DNA of 64,000 nucleotides, from the NCBI RefSeq assembly GCF_900107245.1, contig NZ_FNPG01000005.1:1-64000 (forward strand), in the 5' to 3' direction. Shown in pieces: positions 14,887-23,681 of the stretch; the stretch's first letter is position 1; each line of letters opens with the position of its first letter. Made by a program: the position numbers and the translations under genes. The stretch is from Lachnobacterium bovis DSM 14045. GTDB lineage: Bacteria; Bacillota; Clostridia; Lachnospirales; Lachnospiraceae. Under the pieces are notes generated by a model. It saw only the letters and a program-made list of their open reading frames with translations. It was not told the DNA's origin and did not search any database.

Positions 14887-16644
14887 TTATGCAATATCAA
14901 ATTGACTATTATATAAATCGGCATAAAATCCACCTTTTTCAAGTAATTGTTTATGATTACCGCTTTCAATTATATCACCGTTATTCAATACCAAAATTGT
15001 ATCAGCATTTTTTATAGTCGAAAGTCTATGCGCAATTACAAAACACGTCCTGCCTTCAGATAATTTATCCATGGCCCTTTGAATTATTAATTCTGTTCTT
15101 GTATCAACTGAACTTGTTGCTTCGTCTAAAATCAACATAGGAGCATTCATAACATACGCTCTAGCAATTGTGATAAGTTGTTTTTGTCCGGCTGACAAAG
15201 TTGTTTTATCATTTAAAACTGTATCATATAACTCCGGCAATGCTTTTACATATTTATCAAGTCCAACTGCTTTACTAGCATTAATTACATCTTCATCACT
15301 TACTGAAGACATATTGTATCTTATGTTATCTTTAATAGTTCCTTCAAATAACCATGTGTCCTGTAAAACCATACCAAACAATTCATGAACCTGTTCTCGC
15401 CTTAAATCTTTTATATCAACACCATCAATTCTAATTGTTCCTTGATTTATCTCATAAAATCTCATCAATAAATTAACTAATGTACTTTTTCCTGCACCTG
15501 TTGGTCCCACAATTGCAACCTTTTCGCCCGGTTTAACATTAAGATTAAAATCATTAATAATTGTTTTTTCAGAGGTATATCCAAAAGAAACATGTTCAAA
15601 TTCTATATGTCCTTTAAAATCTTTAATCTCAACATTTTTACAACTCTCATCTTCTAATTCCTCTTCAGCCAAAAATTCAAATACTCTACCACTTGCTGCC
15701 GCTGTTGCCTGCAAAGATGTAATTGCTTGCGCCATTTGTGCTAAAGGTTGTGTAAATAATCGAATATACATCATAAAAGCTACAATTGTACCAATTTCGG
15801 TCATATCTTTTTCAACTAGAATTGCACCCGTAACACATACAGCTACATATCCTAAGTTACCAATAAATGTCATGAGTGGCATCATTAATCCTGATAAGAA
15901 CTGACTTTTCCACGCAGAAGAATATAATCTATTATTAATTTCATGAAAGTTTTCTATTTCTTTATGTACATCGTTATATGCAGCTATAACATTATGACCC
16001 GTATATGTTTCTTCAATCAATCCATTTAAACGTCCTAATTCCTCCTGCTGCAACGCAAAATATTTCTGAGATTTTTTAGTAATTAACATCATGATAAGGA
16101 ATCCAAATATCGTAGCCAAAACACCCGCTACAGTCATTATCCAATTAGTTTTTGTCATCATTATCAAACTTCCAAAAAACATTGTAATTCCGGATATCAA
16201 CGTTCCAATACTTTGATTAAGAGACTGTCCGATTGTATCAACATCATTTGTAACTCTCGATAACGTGTTTCCCACTGTAGTCTGATCAAAATACTTCAAT
16301 GGAATTTTATTTATTTTAAATGAAATATCTTTTCTCATTTTATTGGTAATTCTTTGTGTACATGATGCCATAATAACACCCTGCGATGTATTAAATAAAA
16401 AGCCTAAAATGTACAACGTTACTAACACTGTAATTATTTTTAATATTCCATCAACATCCATTACATTAGTAATTATTCCTTCAGAGATTTTATTTGTTAT
16501 TTCTTTTAATTTATCTGGTCCGATTATGTTAAAAGCTGTTCCAAAAATTGACAACATAAACGCAAAAATCATCGGAAAATAATATTTTCTACAATAATGT
16601 ATCAATTTTTTTATTGATTCACTGAATTTATATTCTTCCATCAT
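14887..16644 (-). CDS. ABC exporter subunit B (canonical ATPase sites)
   Basis: Half-transporter of 585 aa with about six membrane spans (residues 15-320) and a nucleotide-binding domain. The Walker A is GPTGAGKST, the signature LSAGQ, the Walker B LILDEATSSVD with catalytic Glu, and the switch His is in VIAHRLST. It starts 8 bp after the first half-transporter, and the two probably form a heterodimer of the type used for drug, lipid or peptide export. GAGG precedes two adjacent ATG codons, so the true start could be one codon later. Regulation by the divergent TetR protein is likely. Confidence 0.85.
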   Translation of the reverse strand: MMEEYKFSESIKKLIHYCRKYYFPMIFAFMLSIFGTAFNIIGPDKLKEITNKISEGIITNVMDVDGILKIITVLVTLYILGFLFNTSQGVIMASCTQRITNKMRKDISFKINKIPLKYFDQTTVGNTLSRVTNDVDTIGQSLNQSIGTLISGITMFFGSLIMMTKTNWIMTVAGVLATIFGFLIMMLITKKSQKYFALQQEELGRLNGLIEETYTGHNVIAAYNDVHKEIENFHEINNRLYSSAWKSQFLSGLMMPLMTFIGNLGYVAVCVTGAILVEKDMTEIGTIVAFMMYIRLFTQPLAQMAQAITSLQATAAASGRVFEFLAEEELEDESCKNVEIKDFKGHIEFEHVSFGYTSEKTIINDFNLNVKPGEKVAIVGPTGAGKSTLVNLLMRFYEINQGTIRIDGVDIKDLRREQVHELFGMVLQDTWLFEGTIKDNIRYNMSSVSDEDVINASKAVGLDKYVKALPELYDTVLNDKTTLSAGQKQLITIARAYVMNAPMLILDEATSSVDTRTELIIQRAMDKLSEGRTCFVIAHRLSTIKNADTILVLNNGDIIESGNHKQLLEKGGFYADLYNSQFDIA

Positions 16645-16652
16645 TTCACCTC

Positions 16653-18434
16653 TTACATATCCTTTTTGATTTCATCTTCAGAAAGTTGAGAAGATGCAAT
16701 TTCATAATACACAGCACAATTTTTTAGAAGTTCTTTATGCGTTCCATATCCTACCAGTTTTCCTTCATCTAAAACCACTATCTTATCCGCATCTTTAATT
16801 GTTCCAATTCTTTGTGCTACAATCAACGAAGTTGTTTCTTTTTTCTGCATTTTCAATTGTTCTCTTAATATTCTATCAGTTTTATAATCAAGTGCTGAAA
16901 AAGAATCATCAAACAATAAAATCTCTGGTTTACGCGCAATAGCTCTAGCGATTGAAATTCTTTGTTTTTGTCCTCCAGAAACATTTGTTCCTCCTTGTGA
17001 TATAACCGATCTAAAGCCTTTTTTCATTTTTTCAACAAATTCTTTTGACTGTGATATTTCAATTGCTTCTTTTACTATTGATTCTGCTTTATCATTAGAA
17101 ATATTATCACTATTATCTCCAAACATTATATTAGAAAAAATACTTCCTTTAAAAAGTACGGCTTTTTGTGGCACATAACCAAGTTTTTTTCTCAAAATGT
17201 CTTTTGAATACTCTTTTACATTTACACCATCGATCAAAATCTGACCTTCTGTCACATCATAAAATCTTGGAATTAAATTAATTAATGTGCTCTTACCACT
17301 TCCTGTTGCACCAATAAATGCTACTGTCTCACCCTTTTTTGCAGTAAAGCTAATATCTTTAATTGCATATTCATTAGAATACGGATATTTGAATCCTACA
17401 TTTCTAAACTCAATCTCACCTTCACTTTTCTGATTATTTTCAGTTACTGCTCCATCAAAAATTTTCGTATTAGTTTCAAGAACTTCATTTATACGTTTTG
17501 CCGAAATATTAGCCCTTGGAAAAATAAAGAAAACTACAATTAGCATCATAAAAGCCATAATAACTTGTATTGCATATGATGAAAAAACAACCATATCCGA
17601 AAATAATTGGAATTTCTCGCCTATATCTTTTGCATTTTTAATTATATACATACCAATCCAATATATAACTAATGGTAAAGACGAAATAAGCAAGGACATC
17701 ATTGGAAAAACAGATGCCATACTTCTTCCCGTAAACAAATTTGTTCTCATTACATTTGTATTTGCTACATCAAATTTTTCTTCTTGATATTTTTCAGCAT
17801 TATAGGCTCTGACAACTCTTATACCTGATAAATTTTCTCTCGTAACTTTATTTAAATTATCTGTAAGAGTTTGGAGCTTTCTAAATTTAGGTAAAACTAA
17901 AGCAATCATTATAATCAAATACATCATTAAAACACAAACAGCCACTCCTGTAGCAAATGACCACTGCCAATTTTTGTTTAATATTTTAAGAATAGCCCAT
18001 GTTGCTAAAATGGGAGCTTTAATTACAACCTGTAATCCCATTGCAATCAAGGTTTGAATCTGTGTAATGTCATTAGTTGTACGTGTTATCAATGAATCTG
18101 TTGAAAACGTATTAATCTCTTCCATTGTAAATGTCATTGTTTTTTCATATACAAGACCGCGTAATCTTTTAGCTAATCCAGCTGCTACTTTAGCTGCTAA
18201 AAAGCCAACTAAACATGACGCCAACATGCTTCCAAATGCACACAAAAGCATATACACGCCATTTTCTATTATTTCTCTAACATGACCACCATTTTTTGTT
18301 TCAAGTAATTTTGTAATATCCGCCATATAATCTGGTAATTTCAAATCCAAACCAACTTGCAATATTATAAAAAACAAAGAAATTATAATAAATAAAATTT
18401 CTTTTTTTGTAAATTTTTTAAAAATTTTTATCAT
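16653..18434 (-). CDS. ABC exporter subunit A (degenerate ATPase site)
   Basis: Half-transporter of 593 aa, partner of the gene that follows. The membrane domain spans about residues 1-310. The Walker A GATGSGKST and signature VSGGQ are intact. However, the Walker B ends LLFDDSFSALD, with Asp where the catalytic Glu belongs, and the switch His is replaced by Gln in IVAQRIGT. One degenerate composite site is the hallmark of heterodimeric ABC exporters. Start is set at 18434, preceded by AAAGGAAAG; the longer frame to 18479 has no box. It is divergent from the TetR gene. Confidence 0.85.
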   Translation of the reverse strand: MIKIFKKFTKKEILFIIISLFFIILQVGLDLKLPDYMADITKLLETKNGGHVREIIENGVYMLLCAFGSMLASCLVGFLAAKVAAGLAKRLRGLVYEKTMTFTMEEINTFSTDSLITRTTNDITQIQTLIAMGLQVVIKAPILATWAILKILNKNWQWSFATGVAVCVLMMYLIIMIALVLPKFRKLQTLTDNLNKVTRENLSGIRVVRAYNAEKYQEEKFDVANTNVMRTNLFTGRSMASVFPMMSLLISSLPLVIYWIGMYIIKNAKDIGEKFQLFSDMVVFSSYAIQVIMAFMMLIVVFFIFPRANISAKRINEVLETNTKIFDGAVTENNQKSEGEIEFRNVGFKYPYSNEYAIKDISFTAKKGETVAFIGATGSGKSTLINLIPRFYDVTEGQILIDGVNVKEYSKDILRKKLGYVPQKAVLFKGSIFSNIMFGDNSDNISNDKAESIVKEAIEISQSKEFVEKMKKGFRSVISQGGTNVSGGQKQRISIARAIARKPEILLFDDSFSALDYKTDRILREQLKMQKKETTSLIVAQRIGTIKDADKIVVLDEGKLVGYGTHKELLKNCAVYYEIASSQLSEDEIKKDM

Positions 18435-18500
18435 TATTCTTTCCTTTCCTAGATTTATTCTGATAATTGACTCTTGCAAAAACGCATGATATCATTTTAC

Positions 18501-18521
18501 TGTTTATTTATTTTATAAACA
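18501..18521. promoter_or_regulatory. Palindrome in the ABC exporter/TetR divergent region (site 1)
   Basis: TGTTTAT (18501-18507) and ATAAACA (18515-18521) are perfect inverted arms with a 7-bp spacer, just upstream of the exporter genes. Candidate operator. Confidence 0.5.
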
Positions 18522-18548
18522 ATAATCAAATAATTATTTTTGTCAAAT

Positions 18549-18576
18549 AATAGACTAAATAAAGATATTGTCTATT
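18549..18576. promoter_or_regulatory. Palindrome in the ABC exporter/TetR divergent region (site 2)
   Basis: AATAGAC (18549-18555) and GTCTATT (18570-18576) are perfect 7-bp inverted arms with 14 bp between them, 28 bp in all. Size and place fit a TetR-family operator. Confidence 0.55.
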
Positions 18577-18617
18577 TATTTTGCTATTATATTTTATTTA
18601 TCGTTATGGAGGAAACT

Positions 18618-19196
18618 ATGAAAAAAAATGCAAATTCTAATGATCTTCGTGTTTTAAAAACAAAAAAATTATTAAAAGACTCTTTAGTTTTACTACTTAA
18701 TAATAAATCAATTTCAAATATCAAAGTGACCGAGCTTTGCCAAAATGCTATGATTAGCAAAGGTACCTTTTATTTACATTACAACGATATCTATGACCTT
18801 TATCGTGAAACATTACAACAATATTTAACTCAATTTATTGAATGTGTAGATTTTTGGGAAGACTTCTCTAACGATCCAACTCAATTTACCCTTAAACTTC
18901 TTAATTTAAATAAAAAGAAAAAAACTGTCAAAATACCCAAATATTTATTTGATATAAAGGATGCATTTATCGGTCATGAATTTGCTAAAATGATAATTCA
19001 ACTATTAATCGATAAGATTTTTTCGTTTAGTACTTTACCTAATACCAAAGAAAACAGTATTAAGTTAGAATGTTATTTTTCTAGTTTTTCATTTATCACA
19101 TTTTTTCAGCATCCTGAAAGTGATAATGAACTAATTGCTCCTATTATTTCACAACAACTTTTTAGTTTTTTTCCTGAACTTTATAACAATTTATAA
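18618..19196 (+). CDS. TetR/AcrR-family transcriptional regulator
   Basis: This 192-residue protein has an N-terminal TetR helix-turn-helix, from TKKLLKDSLVLLLNNKSISN to GTFYLHYNDIYDLYRE (about residues 15-60), and a divergent helical C-terminal ligand domain with an extra-short end. The start is the ATG at 18618, preceded by GGAGG; longer in-frame openings have no ribosome-binding site. It is divergent from the two-gene ABC exporter, and two palindromes lie in the shared intergenic region. It is probably the exporter's ligand-responsive repressor. Confidence 0.8.
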   Translation: MKKNANSNDLRVLKTKKLLKDSLVLLLNNKSISNIKVTELCQNAMISKGTFYLHYNDIYDLYRETLQQYLTQFIECVDFWEDFSNDPTQFTLKLLNLNKKKKTVKIPKYLFDIKDAFIGHEFAKMIIQLLIDKIFSFSTLPNTKENSIKLECYFSSFSFITFFQHPESDNELIAPIISQQLFSFFPELYNNL

Positions 19197-19215
19197 ATTT
19201 AAATCAATAAAGTGT

Positions 19216-19243
19216 TTGACTAACCCAAAAAATATAGTACAAT
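19216..19243 (+). promoter_or_regulatory. Promoter of tyrA
   Basis: TTGACT (19216-19221), 16-bp spacer, TACAAT (19238-19243), then AGGAGG before the start codon. Confidence 0.7.
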
Positions 19244-19276
19244 TGTAAGTGGATTAGACAATTTTAGGAGGACTTT

Positions 19277-20383
19277 ATGAAAATAACAAAAATAGGGTTT
19301 ATCGGATTAGGATTAATTGGGGCATCAATTGCAAAAAAAATAAAACATGATAATCCGGAAATAAAGATAATAGCAACAGCTAAACATGAAAAAACTATTA
19401 TTGATGCTTTTAATATTGAACTTATAGATAATAACACATTACTTCCAATGAAGGCTTTTAGTGAATGTGACTGTATCTTTCTTTGTGCACCAGTAAAAAA
19501 TAATATTGAATATTTAAAAGATTTAAAGAATATAATTAAACCATCCTGCATAATAACAGATGTTGGGAGCACAAAAACAGAAATACATGAAAATGTATCT
19601 TCACTTGGTCTCGAAAATAATTTCATCGGCGGGCATCCAATGACTGGATCTGAAAAAACTGGCTTAGCAAATGCAAATCGTTACCTTTTAGAAAATGCAT
19701 ATTATATAATCACACCAACTGAAAAAACAACAAAGGAGCAATTGAATGAATTTTCAAAATTTGTATCCTCTCTTGGTTCAATTCCATTAATTTTAGATTA
19801 CAAATTTCATGATCATGCAACAGCTGCAATTAGCCATTTACCACACATGATTGCATTTTCACTTGTTTCTTTGATTGAAGAAATCGATAATAATGATCAA
19901 ATAATGAAAACTATTGCTGCCGGAGGTTTTAGAGATATGACTAGAATCGCTTCATCTTCTCCAGCAATGTGGCAAAGCATTTGTATGTCAAACACTAAAG
20001 AAATAACGAATCTCATGGATAAATTTGTCAACAGATTAAATTCTCTAAAGAAAACTCTGTTAAAAGATCCCTCTTCACCAGATTTATTTTCTTATTTTGA
20101 AAACTGTAAAGAATACAGAGATTCAATGTTAATTCCTGTTTCGAATTTACAACAAATGACATACGAACTGTATTTAGATCTTGTTGATGAAGCTGGAAGT
20201 ATTGCAACAATTGCCACTATTTTAGCTACTAATCAAATCAGTATTAAAAATATAGGTATAATTAATAATCGAGAATTTGAAGAAGGCGTTTTAAGAATAG
20301 AATTCTATGATGAATTATCATTAATTAAATCCAAGGAAATTCTTAAATCCAAGAATTATACTATTTACCAAAGAAAATCATAA
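19277..20383 (+). CDS. tyrA: Prephenate dehydrogenase
   Basis: TyrA oxidatively decarboxylates prephenate to 4-hydroxyphenylpyruvate, the branch to tyrosine. The NAD-binding motif GLGLIGASIAKK opens the 368-residue protein. GGHPMTGSEKTG and a conserved His in SHLPHMIAFSL (about residue 190) mark the active site. The last 70 residues (from GSIATIATILATNQISIKNI) form an ACT domain, so feedback control by an amino acid is likely. It is convergent with aroA of the same pathway and has its own promoter. Confidence 0.92.
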   Translation: MKITKIGFIGLGLIGASIAKKIKHDNPEIKIIATAKHEKTIIDAFNIELIDNNTLLPMKAFSECDCIFLCAPVKNNIEYLKDLKNIIKPSCIITDVGSTKTEIHENVSSLGLENNFIGGHPMTGSEKTGLANANRYLLENAYYIITPTEKTTKEQLNEFSKFVSSLGSIPLILDYKFHDHATAAISHLPHMIAFSLVSLIEEIDNNDQIMKTIAAGGFRDMTRIASSSPAMWQSICMSNTKEITNLMDKFVNRLNSLKKTLLKDPSSPDLFSYFENCKEYRDSMLIPVSNLQQMTYELYLDLVDEAGSIATIATILATNQISIKNIGIINNREFEEGVLRIEFYDELSLIKSKEILKSKNYTIYQRKS

Positions 20384-20432
20384 ACATAGACGTTATACTT
20401 TCTATAAAAACTAATCTTATCCTTAATAAGAT

Positions 20433-20490
20433 AAAAGAATCAAATCCTGCATTTTAAAATCAGCGTGCAAGTTTTGATTCTTTTTTTATT
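20433..20490. terminator. Bidirectional terminator between tyrA and aroA
   Basis: AAAAGAATCAAA (20433-20444) pairs with TTTGATTCTTTT (20473-20484). A run of T follows on the plus strand and a T-rich tract on the minus strand. Confidence 0.85.
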
Positions 20491-20527
20491 TCATTATTAT
20501 TTTTTCTTTTTCCCTTTTCTTTATTCC

Positions 20528-21886
20528 TTAATATAATCCCTCTAACACTTCAAAATAATTTTCAAATGTCTTTTTACAACATAAAGGATTCTTAATAGTA
20601 ATGCAACCATTTCTTAATCCTGTTAATGCAAAAGCCATCGCAACTCTATGATCCTCATATGTTTCTATTTCTATAAATTTTTTTGACTCATCGAATTGCT
20701 GTATAACTTTTTGATCAAAATTATCAATTGGATATATCACAACATCTACATTACCATCTGAATTGTTCTTAATCTCTGACTCAACATTTAGTGCCTGCAA
20801 ATTTGATACTATTGCATTTATTCTGTCACATTCCTGAAATCTAATATGTCCAATGTTTTTTATAGTAACTGGAGAATCTGCATATACTGATATTGCAGCT
20901 AAAGTTAATGCCTGATCTGAAAACATCGATAAATCCCAGCTTCCGCCTTTTAGTCGATTAGATTTTACTTCACTTCTTGGTTTGACAACAATTTCGTGCT
21001 CTTCATCCTCTTCTACTGCACATCCCATATCCTTTAAAACATCAAGAAAAGCTATATCTCCTTGAAGTGATTCTTTTTTTACACCTTTTACCTTTGCAGG
21101 AATTCCACAAATAGCGCCTATTGAATAAAAATAACAAGCTGCTGAAATATCTGGCTCAACTTTATATTCACTACAACTATATGATGAATCTTTTGCTATT
21201 TTATAAGTTTTGTTTTCGAATTGTTCAACTTCTATTCCAAACTGTTTCATCATTTTAATTGTCATCTTAACATAGGCCATTCCATGAACCCCTGTGATAT
21301 TAATATAAAAATCTTTTTTTAATATAATTGACGAAATCAACAAAGCACTTAAAAACTGGCTACTTTTATTTATATCGACTGTTACTTTGTTTTTTAAAAT
21401 TGATGTATCCTCATTGTGTATTTTTAATGGGAAATGATATTTTTCATCCAAATATTCAATCTTAACACCTAACTCTTCTAAACCAATTAGCAATTCTTTC
21501 ATAGGCCTTTTTTTCATTTGTTCAGAAGAATTTATTGTATACTCACCTTCATTCAAAGCACAAAAAGCTGTCAAAAAACGTGCTGCCGTTCCAGCACTTC
21601 CTACATTTATTGTTGCTTTTTGATTTGGAATTTTACCACCTTTCCCCTCAATATTTACAATTGCATTTTTTTCGTCAACCACAACCTTAAAGCCTAAATC
21701 TTGTAATGCCTTCAAAAAATGTCTAGAATCATCACTGAATAGTATTCCTTCAACCTTGCAATTACTATTCGTTAATGCCGCTAACAACAATGCTCTATTT
21801 GTTATGCTTTTTGAACCTGGCACTAATACTTCAATTTGATCCTGCCTATTAAGCTTTTTTACATTATATTCTTTTATCACTTTCAT
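20528..21886 (-). CDS. aroA: 3-phosphoshikimate 1-carboxyvinyltransferase (EPSP synthase)
   Basis: AroA joins shikimate-3-phosphate and PEP in the chorismate pathway. The 452-residue protein has GSKSITNRALLLAAL near the N-terminus, NVGSAGTAARFLTAFC around residue 93, a D-x-S-x-x-x-D-Q-A-L segment in LSMFSDQALTLAA, and the closing YEDHRVAMAFAL. It is slightly longer than the usual 425-440 aa. GGAG precedes the ATG by about 8 nt. A perfect 18-bp palindrome lies about 75 bp upstream. Confidence 0.92.
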   Translation of the reverse strand: MKVIKEYNVKKLNRQDQIEVLVPGSKSITNRALLLAALTNSNCKVEGILFSDDSRHFLKALQDLGFKVVVDEKNAIVNIEGKGGKIPNQKATINVGSAGTAARFLTAFCALNEGEYTINSSEQMKKRPMKELLIGLEELGVKIEYLDEKYHFPLKIHNEDTSILKNKVTVDINKSSQFLSALLISSIILKKDFYINITGVHGMAYVKMTIKMMKQFGIEVEQFENKTYKIAKDSSYSCSEYKVEPDISAACYFYSIGAICGIPAKVKGVKKESLQGDIAFLDVLKDMGCAVEEDEEHEIVVKPRSEVKSNRLKGGSWDLSMFSDQALTLAAISVYADSPVTIKNIGHIRFQECDRINAIVSNLQALNVESEIKNNSDGNVDVVIYPIDNFDQKVIQQFDESKKFIEIETYEDHRVAMAFALTGLRNGCITIKNPLCCKKTFENYFEVLEGLY

Positions 21887-21962
21887 ATCTAATACTCCAT
21901 ATCTATAAATTTATCTAGTTAATATTTTTTCAATGTACCCTTGGTTACTTGTCTCTAAATTA

Positions 21963-21980
21963 ATTCAATGTCTATTGAAT
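21963..21980. promoter_or_regulatory. Palindrome upstream of aroA
   Basis: ATTCAAT (21963-21969) and ATTGAAT (21974-21980) with a 4-bp spacer form a perfect inverted repeat in the aroA leader region. Possible operator; no factor assigned. Confidence 0.4.
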
Positions 21981-22026
21981 GTTACTGAATTTATTAACTT
22001 GGTTATCATTCAACATTATACAACAA

Positions 22027-22059
22027 AAGAGTGTGATCAATAAATACAACCACACTCTT
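22027..22059 (-). terminator. Terminator after the PilZ gene
   Basis: AAGAGTGTG and CACACTCTT form a 9-bp stem; on the minus strand it is followed by TTGTTGT. It lies downstream of the PilZ stop codon. Confidence 0.75.
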
Positions 22060-22114
22060 ATTGTTTATCTTTATTAATACAAAACTTGACTTCTTCAAAA
22101 ATTGTATAAAACGA

Positions 22115-22456
22115 TTACAAATCATTAAAAATCTGATAAATATCTATCTTTAATGCATCTGTATCTGTCATTCCTATGAAAACACATCCATAATGGTAAG
22201 AACCATCCTCATTGTCTTCTCTGCGGACTATCTCTATAACTGCATCCACAACTTCTTGAGTCCATATTTGAATCTTTGTATCATAATAAGTACCAACATC
22301 GAGTTTCTGATTAGCTGTAAAACCTATACCACTTCTTGAAATATCTGTTACTGTAACATGAACATATTTTAATGTAGTTATACCTTCTTGATCTAAACGT
22401 TCCAATTGAATAGATACGTCTAAATCAAGCCTTTTATGTTTACGCTTTTCTTCCAT
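22115..22456 (-). CDS. Single-domain PilZ protein (cyclic-di-GMP effector)
   Basis: PilZ domains bind cyclic-di-GMP through an Arg motif and a D/NxSxxG motif. Here the N-terminus reads KRKHKRLDLD and the second motif is DISRSGIGF (about residues 42-50), so binding should be intact. The rest is the expected beta-barrel, with no fused output domain over 113 aa. It is a likely receptor for the cyclic-di-GMP signalling implied by the GGDEF/EAL protein 11 kb away, although other turnover enzymes may exist elsewhere. Monocistronic, with its own terminator. Confidence 0.85.
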   Translation of the reverse strand: MEEKRKHKRLDLDVSIQLERLDQEGITTLKYVHVTVTDISRSGIGFTANQKLDVGTYYDTKIQIWTQEVVDAVIEIVRREDNEDGSYHYGCVFIGMTDTDALKIDIYQIFNDL

Positions 22457-22598
22457 ATCATATTCTCCTTTATGTTGTCATAAGTGCTGGCATTATTTTA
22501 TCTTATCTAATTTCAAACAAAGCCTCTATGAATATATAATATTACAATCATATATCTTTGGCAATATTGTTTTTACAATTTTAATATATGACAAAAAA

Positions 22599-23648
22599 TT
22601 ACTCTTCATCTCCTATAATATCATCTGTAATAAACATCGCATCACCAAAACTAAAGAAACGATATCTTTCTTCAATGGCCTTTTCGTATGCATTTAATAC
22701 ATGCTCACGTCCGGCTAACGCTGAAACTAACATCACAAGAGTTGACTCTGGTAAATGGAAATTTGTAATCAAAGCATCAATTACTTTGAATTTATAACCT
22801 GGATATATAAAGATTTCCGTCCATCCACTTGTCTCTTTTAGCATACCATTTTCATCTGCCGCTGCCTCAAGAGTTCTAGTACTTGTAGTACCAACTGCAA
22901 TAACTCTATTTCCAGTTTCCTTTGCTTTATTGATTTTATCCGCCGCTTCTTTAGACACCATATAAAACTCAGAATGCATATGATGATCTAATACATTTTC
23001 AACCTTAACCGGTCTAAATGTTCCAAGACCAACATGCAAAGTAACTTCAGCAATATCAACTCCCATGTCTCTAACTTGCTGTAATAACTCAGGTGTAAAA
23101 TGAAGACCCGCTGTTGGTGCTGCTGCTGAACCATCATATTTTGCATAAACAGTTTGATATCTGTTTTTATCAGCTAACTGATGTGTTATATATGGTGGAA
23201 GTGGCATTTGTCCTAATTGATCAAGAATTTCTTCAAAAATACCTTCATAATAGAATTTTATCAATCTATTACCTTCTTCTATTATATCGACAACCTCGCC
23301 AACTAATATACCCTCTCCGAAAATAATTCTTGTTCCAATTTTTGCTTTCTTACCTGGTTTAACCAAAGTTTCCCAAATATCGTTTTCTTTTCTTTTAAGG
23401 AGAAGAATCTCTATTTTAGCTTGAGTATCTTCCTTAACACCATATAATCTTGCAGGTAAAACTTTTGTATTGTTAATTACCAAACAATCTCCAGGTCTAA
23501 GAAAATGTGTAATATCTCTAAAATGTTTATGTTTGATATCACCTGACTTCTTGTCTAATAATAATAATCTAGAACTTGAACGATCTTCTAGTGGATCTTG
23601 GGCAATTAGCTCCTGTGGAAGGTCGTAATAAAAATCTTTTACATCCAT
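22599..23648 (-). CDS. queA: S-adenosylmethionine:tRNA ribosyltransferase-isomerase
   Basis: QueA transfers and isomerises the ribosyl moiety of SAM onto 7-aminomethyl-7-deazaguanine in tRNA to give epoxyqueuosine. The 349-residue protein shows [20 protein letters not shown] at the N-terminus, [13 protein letters not shown], and GTTSTRTLE, all family hallmarks. It starts 33 bp after pheT on the same strand and may be cotranscribed with pheST. Confidence 0.93.
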   Translation of the reverse strand: MDVKDFYYDLPQELIAQDPLEDRSSSRLLLLDKKSGDIKHKHFRDITHFLRPGDCLVINNTKVLPARLYGVKEDTQAKIEILLLKRKENDIWETLVKPGKKAKIGTRIIFGEGILVGEVVDIIEEGNRLIKFYYEGIFEEILDQLGQMPLPPYITHQLADKNRYQTVYAKYDGSAAAPTAGLHFTPELLQQVRDMGVDIAEVTLHVGLGTFRPVKVENVLDHHMHSEFYMVSKEAADKINKAKETGNRVIAVGTTSTRTLEAAADENGMLKETSGWTEIFIYPGYKFKVIDALITNFHLPESTLVMLVSALAGREHVLNAYEKAIEERYRFFSFGDAMFITDDIIGDEE

Positions 23649-23681
23649 TTTAAAAACCTCTAAAATCTTTCTATAAACTTT

